Position numbers and translations under genes: made by a program
Notes under the pieces: model-generated
Seen by the model: only the letters and a program-made list of their open reading frames with translations
Database searches by the model: none
What the model was told of the DNA's origin: nothing
Shown here: positions 60,757 through 64,000 of the stretch, piece after piece
How the letters are laid out: each line of letters opens with the position of its first letter
Numbering within the stretch: the stretch's first letter is position 1
NCBI GenBank assembly: GCA_050331455.1
Contig: JBHJGV010000061.1
Location: 1-64,000 of the forward strand
Direction: 5' to 3'
DNA from: CAYUYV01 sp050331455
Lineage (GTDB): Bacteria > Pseudomonadota > Alphaproteobacteria > JAJFIK01
DNA length: 64,000 nucleotides

Positions 60757-61653
60757 TCACAAACCGAAATGGTCGAGTGCGGCTTTGGCGATCGGACCGC
60801 CCGATTCCTGAACGAAATGGCCTTCGTCGACTTTCATGGGGTCCGGGCAGTTGCGAATGAAGCCGCGGGTCTCCGTCATGACATCCGTGCCCAGAACGAT
60901 ATCCTTAACGCCGACGGCCATGAAGCTCTCGCCGGTCCAGTCCCGGGACAGGAACGCGCGCGCGCCCTTCGAGGTCCCCACGCCTTCCATATCCGGGCTC
61001 ACCATCACAAGCTCCGGGAAACGGCGCACACCGGCCTTGTAACGCTGGTCTGGATAGGGCGCGTCATAGGCTGCGGCCTCCTCCGGCGTCAGGCCCTCGA
61101 CGGCCCGGCCCATCAGCGCACCGATCTTCATGTCCGGGTTGCGCGCCGAGAACGCCTTCCAATTGTCGAAGCCCTCGCCAGGGCTTTTGCCGATGGCCAG
61201 CGTTGTATTCATGACAATCAGGCGGGTGATGCGATCCGGCAGGGCCATGGGCAGGGTGAGACCCAGCAGCCCGCCCCAATCCTGGACCACAAGGCATACA
61301 TTGCGCAGATCCATGACCGCCAGGAAGCGCAGCAGCGACTGGCGGTGGAAATCAAAGGTATAGACGGCATCCTCGACCGGTTTGTCGGAGCGGCCGAAGC
61401 CAAAAAAGTCCGGCGCCACCACCCGGTGCCCCCGCGCCGTGAAGACGGGGATCATCTTCCTGTAAAGATAGCTCCAGGTGGGCTGTCCGTGGAGGCATAG
61501 GAACGTGACGGCCGCATCCGGTGGACCCTCATCGAGATAATGGAGGCGCAAGCCCTCATAGCCCTGGAGACCCTCAACATAACGCGGCGCGAAGGTGAAG
61601 CCCGGCAGAGCGGCGAAACGCTCATCGGGCGTGCGCAGGACAGTCTCGGACAT
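60757..61653 (-). CDS. Haloalkane dehalogenase (HLD-I type)
   Basis: 298-aa alpha/beta hydrolase. Oxyanion region LCLHGQPTWSYLYRKMIP, nucleophile Asp in VVQDWGGLLG (Asp followed by the halide-binding Trp), catalytic Asp in GVKDIVLG and His in EGHFVQE. The order nucleophile-acid-His and the HGQPTWSYLY segment are those of subfamily I, which includes DhlA. It would hydrolyse carbon-halogen bonds of short haloalkanes, though many annotated members have undefined natural substrates. Start ATG 61653 is 8 nt after GGGGAGG; a longer frame to 61725 lacks a site. Confidence 0.9.
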   Translation of the reverse strand: MSETVLRTPDERFAALPGFTFAPRYVEGLQGYEGLRLHYLDEGPPDAAVTFLCLHGQPTWSYLYRKMIPVFTARGHRVVAPDFFGFGRSDKPVEDAVYTFDFHRQSLLRFLAVMDLRNVCLVVQDWGGLLGLTLPMALPDRITRLIVMNTTLAIGKSPGEGFDNWKAFSARNPDMKIGALMGRAVEGLTPEEAAAYDAPYPDQRYKAGVRRFPELVMVSPDMEGVGTSKGARAFLSRDWTGESFMAVGVKDIVLGTDVMTETRGFIRNCPDPMKVDEGHFVQESGGPIAKAALDHFGL

Positions 61654-61758
61654 GGGAACGGCCTCCCCGGCGGCTTCATGATTGATCCGTTTCCGGGACC
61701 ATACCAGCCTGCGGCCGCGCGCCAAAACCCTGCCCCAACACCCTTTCGGTTTGGCGAA

Positions 61759-62064
61759 TCAGGCCATGCCGAGGGCGGCGAGATAGACATCGAGCAGGCT
61801 TTCCTGCTCGTCGCGCTCGTGCTTGTCCATTTTACGGATCTTGATGACTTGGCGCAGGATCTTGGCATCGAACCCGTTGGCCTTTGCCTCCGCGTAGATG
61901 TCCTTGATGTCCGACGCGATCGCGGCTTTTTCCTCTTCCAGGCGCTCGATCCGTTCAATGATGGATTTGAGCTGGCCGGAGGAAACGCCGCCCACATGCT
62001 GCGGACTTGCAGCTTCGGTGACGTGTTCGCTGGCGCCGTTCGGGGCGGCAGAATCCATGGTCAT
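61759..62064 (-). CDS. gapR: GapR-like nucleoid-associated protein (DUF2312)
   Basis: 101-aa protein nearly restricted to alphaproteobacteria. The DUF2312 core is GQLKSIIERIERLEEEKAAIASDIKDIYAEAKANGFDAKILRQVIKIRKMDKHERDEQESLLDVYLAALG, a long coiled-coil helix with a helical hairpin. GapR tetramers encircle overtwisted AT-rich DNA ahead of replication forks in Caulobacter. The N-terminal 25 residues are a variable tail. ATG 62064 follows AGGAG by 7 nt. A three-copy 14-bp repeat lies 125 bp upstream. Confidence 0.93.
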   Translation of the reverse strand: MTMDSAAPNGASEHVTEAASPQHVGGVSSGQLKSIIERIERLEEEKAAIASDIKDIYAEAKANGFDAKILRQVIKIRKMDKHERDEQESLLDVYLAALGMA

Positions 62065-62188
62065 GGGGGTGCTCCTGTCGAGGAAACCTGTTGGTGCGTC
62101 CTTGTCATCCGCCGGAGCGGCGCGCGCCGCGTGGCGACCGGTCAGGATGGCCGCAGACCCTCCCGTGCGCGGCAACCCTTTTGATAGC

Positions 62189-62230
62189 CTGATTCGGTCT
62201 CGCTGATTCGGTCTCGCTGATTCGGTCCCG
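62189..62230. repeat. Three tandem copies of a 14-bp unit upstream of gapR
   Basis: CTGATTCGGTCTCG at 62189-62202 and 62203-62216 is followed by CTGATTCGGTCCCG (one mismatch) at 62217-62230. It lies in the divergent gap between gapR and the metallo-beta-lactamase gene. 14 bp is not a helical-turn multiple, so cooperative binding is uncertain. Confidence 0.9.
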
Positions 62231-62307
62231 GGAAGCACGATACGTGGCAGAAAGGGGCTGAGTCGGGCCTATGCTGGGAAAATTCGATGCTTCAAGGGAG
62301 AGTTGCA

Positions 62308-63174
62308 ATGGCCTACCGACCCCTGTTTCGCGCTGTCGCGGCAGCATTTGCAGTCTTCACGTTGCTCGGCGTTGCAGCTCAGCCAACACAGGCCCACGGG
62401 CCCGGACCCGACGGACACGCCGCAGAGGCGCGCTATCTCGGCAACGAAGGCGTGCTCGTCATTCACGGGGAGACCAAGGTTCTGTTCGACGCGTTTTATC
62501 GCCAGGGCTTCGGGCAATATGCTCTGGTGCCGGACAATCTGGAGCGCGCTTTGCTCGAAGGGAGCGCCCCGTTTAACGGGGTGGACGCGCTGTTCGTCTC
62601 CCATTTCCACGGTGACCATTTCACGCCGCGGCCGGTGCTCGCCTTCCTGCGCTCCCAGCCGGAGGTCCCGCTCTTCGCCCCGCTTCAGGCGGTGGACCTC
62701 CTGCGCGAGGCGGTCGCGGCGGACGATCCGGTCCTTGACCGGGTGAACGCCGTGGCTTTGACGCCAGGGGATCCACCCTTTCAGACCACGCTGGGAGCCC
62801 TTTTGATCGAGGCGGTGGCCATTCCCCACAGCGGGGGCGCGCGCCGGGCCTCGGTCCAGAACCTCGCCTGGCGGGTCACCCTGGACGGCGACGCCACCGC
62901 CGCCCATTTCGGCGATGCGGACCCGGCCGATATCCATTTCGCGCCGTATCAGGCGTATTGGGACGCCCGGGTCACCCATGTGGCTTTCCCGCCCTACTGG
63001 TTCTTCGGAACGGAAAACGGACGGGCGATCCTCTCAGACCGGATCAAAGCCAGACAGGCCATCGGCGTCCATGTGCCCCACCGCGCCGCCCGCGATCCGG
63101 ATGCCTGGAGTCATCGCCTCGACGCCGACCTCTTCACATCTCCCGGCGACATCCGCGTGATTGCGCTCGAATGA
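62308..63174 (+). CDS. Exported metallo-beta-lactamase-fold hydrolase
   Basis: 288 aa. Signal peptide (AVAAAFAVFTLLGVAAQPTQA). The metal motif HFHGDH is at about residue 99 in LFVSHFHGDHFTPRP, then IPHSGG and HFGDADPADI for further ligands, and a terminal VHVPHRAARDP. The domain is UlaG/YycJ-like in layout rather than a true beta-lactamase. Substrate unknown. ATG 62308 is 7 nt after AGGGAG; a start at 62287 is less supported. Convergent with selO. Confidence 0.87.
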   Translation: MAYRPLFRAVAAAFAVFTLLGVAAQPTQAHGPGPDGHAAEARYLGNEGVLVIHGETKVLFDAFYRQGFGQYALVPDNLERALLEGSAPFNGVDALFVSHFHGDHFTPRPVLAFLRSQPEVPLFAPLQAVDLLREAVAADDPVLDRVNAVALTPGDPPFQTTLGALLIEAVAIPHSGGARRASVQNLAWRVTLDGDATAAHFGDADPADIHFAPYQAYWDARVTHVAFPPYWFFGTENGRAILSDRIKARQAIGVHVPHRAARDPDAWSHRLDADLFTSPGDIRVIALE

Positions 63175-63229
63175 CCGCCGACATTTTCCAGCCGGCGAAA
63201 GATCATGGGCGCGTTGGAGCGTGGCCCCC

Positions 63230-64000
63230 TTATGTGCCGCAGAAGGTGGCGACGACGCGTTCATCCGGGCGCGGAGGGGTCGCATAGTCGGCATGGTCGG
63301 GCTGGGGAACAAAGGGATGGGCCAGGATCTCCACCAGCCGATGGAAGGGGCCGAAATCCCCGGCCGTGACGGCGGCCGTAATCGCTTCCTCAATGCGGTG
63401 ATTGCGCGGGATGAACAGCGGGTTGGCGCTGTCCATCAGGGCCTTGCGGGCGGCCGCATCCATCGGCTCGGCGGCGAGACGGGTGCGCCAGCGGGGCAAC
63501 CACTCATCGAGATCCTCGGCTCGGTCGAACTGGGCGCGCAGGGCCGTCTCGTCGGCCCCGTCTTCCACCGCGTCGCTCAGATGGCGGAAAGCCAGGGTGA
63601 AATCCGCATGGCCCCGGGCCATGGCCGCCAGGAAATCAGCCGCGAGTTCCGCATCCGCATCCTTCGCGGTCTCGGCAAGGCCGATCTTGCGGCGCATGCC
63701 GTCGGTCCAATAGGCCTCGAACCGGCCCGTGAAATTCATCACCGCTTCCGTGGCGATGTCGATGGCCCGTTGCCGGTCCGAATCGATCAGGGGCAGGAGC
63801 GTCTCGGCGAGGCGCGCCAGGTTCCATTGTGCGATTCCCGCCTGGTTGGAGAACGCGTAGCGCCCGCCATGGTCAATGGAGGAAAACACCTTGCCCGGGT
63901 GGTAGACATCAAGAAAGGCACAGGGCCCGTAATCGATGGTCTCGCCGGAGATCGTCATATTGTCCGTGTTCATCACCCCGTGGATGAAGCCCACCTGCAT
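63230..64000 (-). CDS. selO: SelO/YdiU protein adenylyltransferase, C-terminal part
   Basis: Only the last 256 codons lie in the window; the 5' part continues beyond 64000. The catalytic segment MQVGFIHGVMNTDNMTISGETIDYGPCAFLDVY holds the metal-binding Asn and Asp of the pseudokinase-fold AMPylator, and the protein ends PRPDERVVATFCGT, the family's usual terminus. SelO transfers AMP to Ser/Thr/Tyr of redox proteins. The visible part is intact, with no frameshift. Confidence 0.95.
   Translation of the reverse strand: MQVGFIHGVMNTDNMTISGETIDYGPCAFLDVYHPGKVFSSIDHGGRYAFSNQAGIAQWNLARLAETLLPLIDSDRQRAIDIATEAVMNFTGRFEAYWTDGMRRKIGLAETAKDADAELAADFLAAMARGHADFTLAFRHLSDAVEDGADETALRAQFDRAEDLDEWLPRWRTRLAAEPMDAAARKALMDSANPLFIPRNHRIEEAITAAVTAGDFGPFHRLVEILAHPFVPQPDHADYATPPRPDERVVATFCGT

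Noticed and set aside
62189..62230. Tandem 14-bp repeats as a CRISPR array
   Set aside because: The units are contiguous without spacers and no cas gene is in the window.

Overview
The window is a GC-rich chromosomal segment from an alphaproteobacterium. The best lineage markers are a GapR/DUF2312 nucleoid protein, a class I lysyl-tRNA synthetase, a CbpA/CbpM pair and an RpoH-type heat-shock promoter in front of htpX. Coding density is high, many genes overlap by 4 bp, and there are no rRNA or tRNA genes, CRISPR arrays, insertion sequences or phage genes. It looks like ordinary core and near-core chromosome. I cannot name the genus from sequence alone.

Layout. 1-12.1 kb: a gene remnant at the left edge, a GGDEF-EAL c-di-GMP enzyme, a renalase-like flavoprotein divergent from a photolyase/cryptochrome-family gene that overlaps a DUF2256 gene, a CDGSH protein, a histone-deacetylase-fold amidohydrolase, a MATE exporter, a patatin lipase, a DUF2147 protein, a heme-oxygenase-like protein, a Nudix hydrolase and an unrecognised gene. 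12.1-15.1 kb: a phosphonate cluster (DUF1045, phnM and divergent phnF). 15.3-26.6 kb: a DUF3313-like exported protein, uvrB, a DcaP porin behind an FNR/FixK-type site, an ATP-grasp enzyme, lysK, an alpha-helical exported protein, DUF952-pyrD, and an Mrp antiporter E-G pair without F. 26.7-33.2 kb: moeA and a three-gene peptide ABC importer in which the binding protein is fused to the first permease. 33.3-42.9 kb: a response regulator, a five-PAS hybrid kinase, and an ABC exporter whose permease carries an M1 peptidase domain.

43.2-64 kb: a redoxin-cytochrome c-copper monooxygenase-EF-hand fusion, htpX, cbpA-cbpM, a dienoyl-CoA-reductase-like SDR, a Rieske oxygenase, mnmC, a DsbD/ScsB-like electron transporter with a peroxiredoxin-like partner, an MDR oxidoreductase-GNAT pair, a frameshifted DUF6665 gene, a PaaI-type thioesterase, a haloalkane dehalogenase, gapR, a metallo-beta-lactamase-fold protein and the 3' part of selO.

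Most promising points for follow-up: the binding-protein/permease fusion, the four-domain redoxin/PHM-like protein and its possible link to the DsbD-peroxiredoxin operon, the Mrp E-G pair lacking F, a heme-oxygenase-like protein without its proximal histidine, a photolyase gene with no canonical start codon before its conserved N-terminus, and well-placed FNR-type and RpoH-type promoter elements. No clearly new defence or mobile system was seen.
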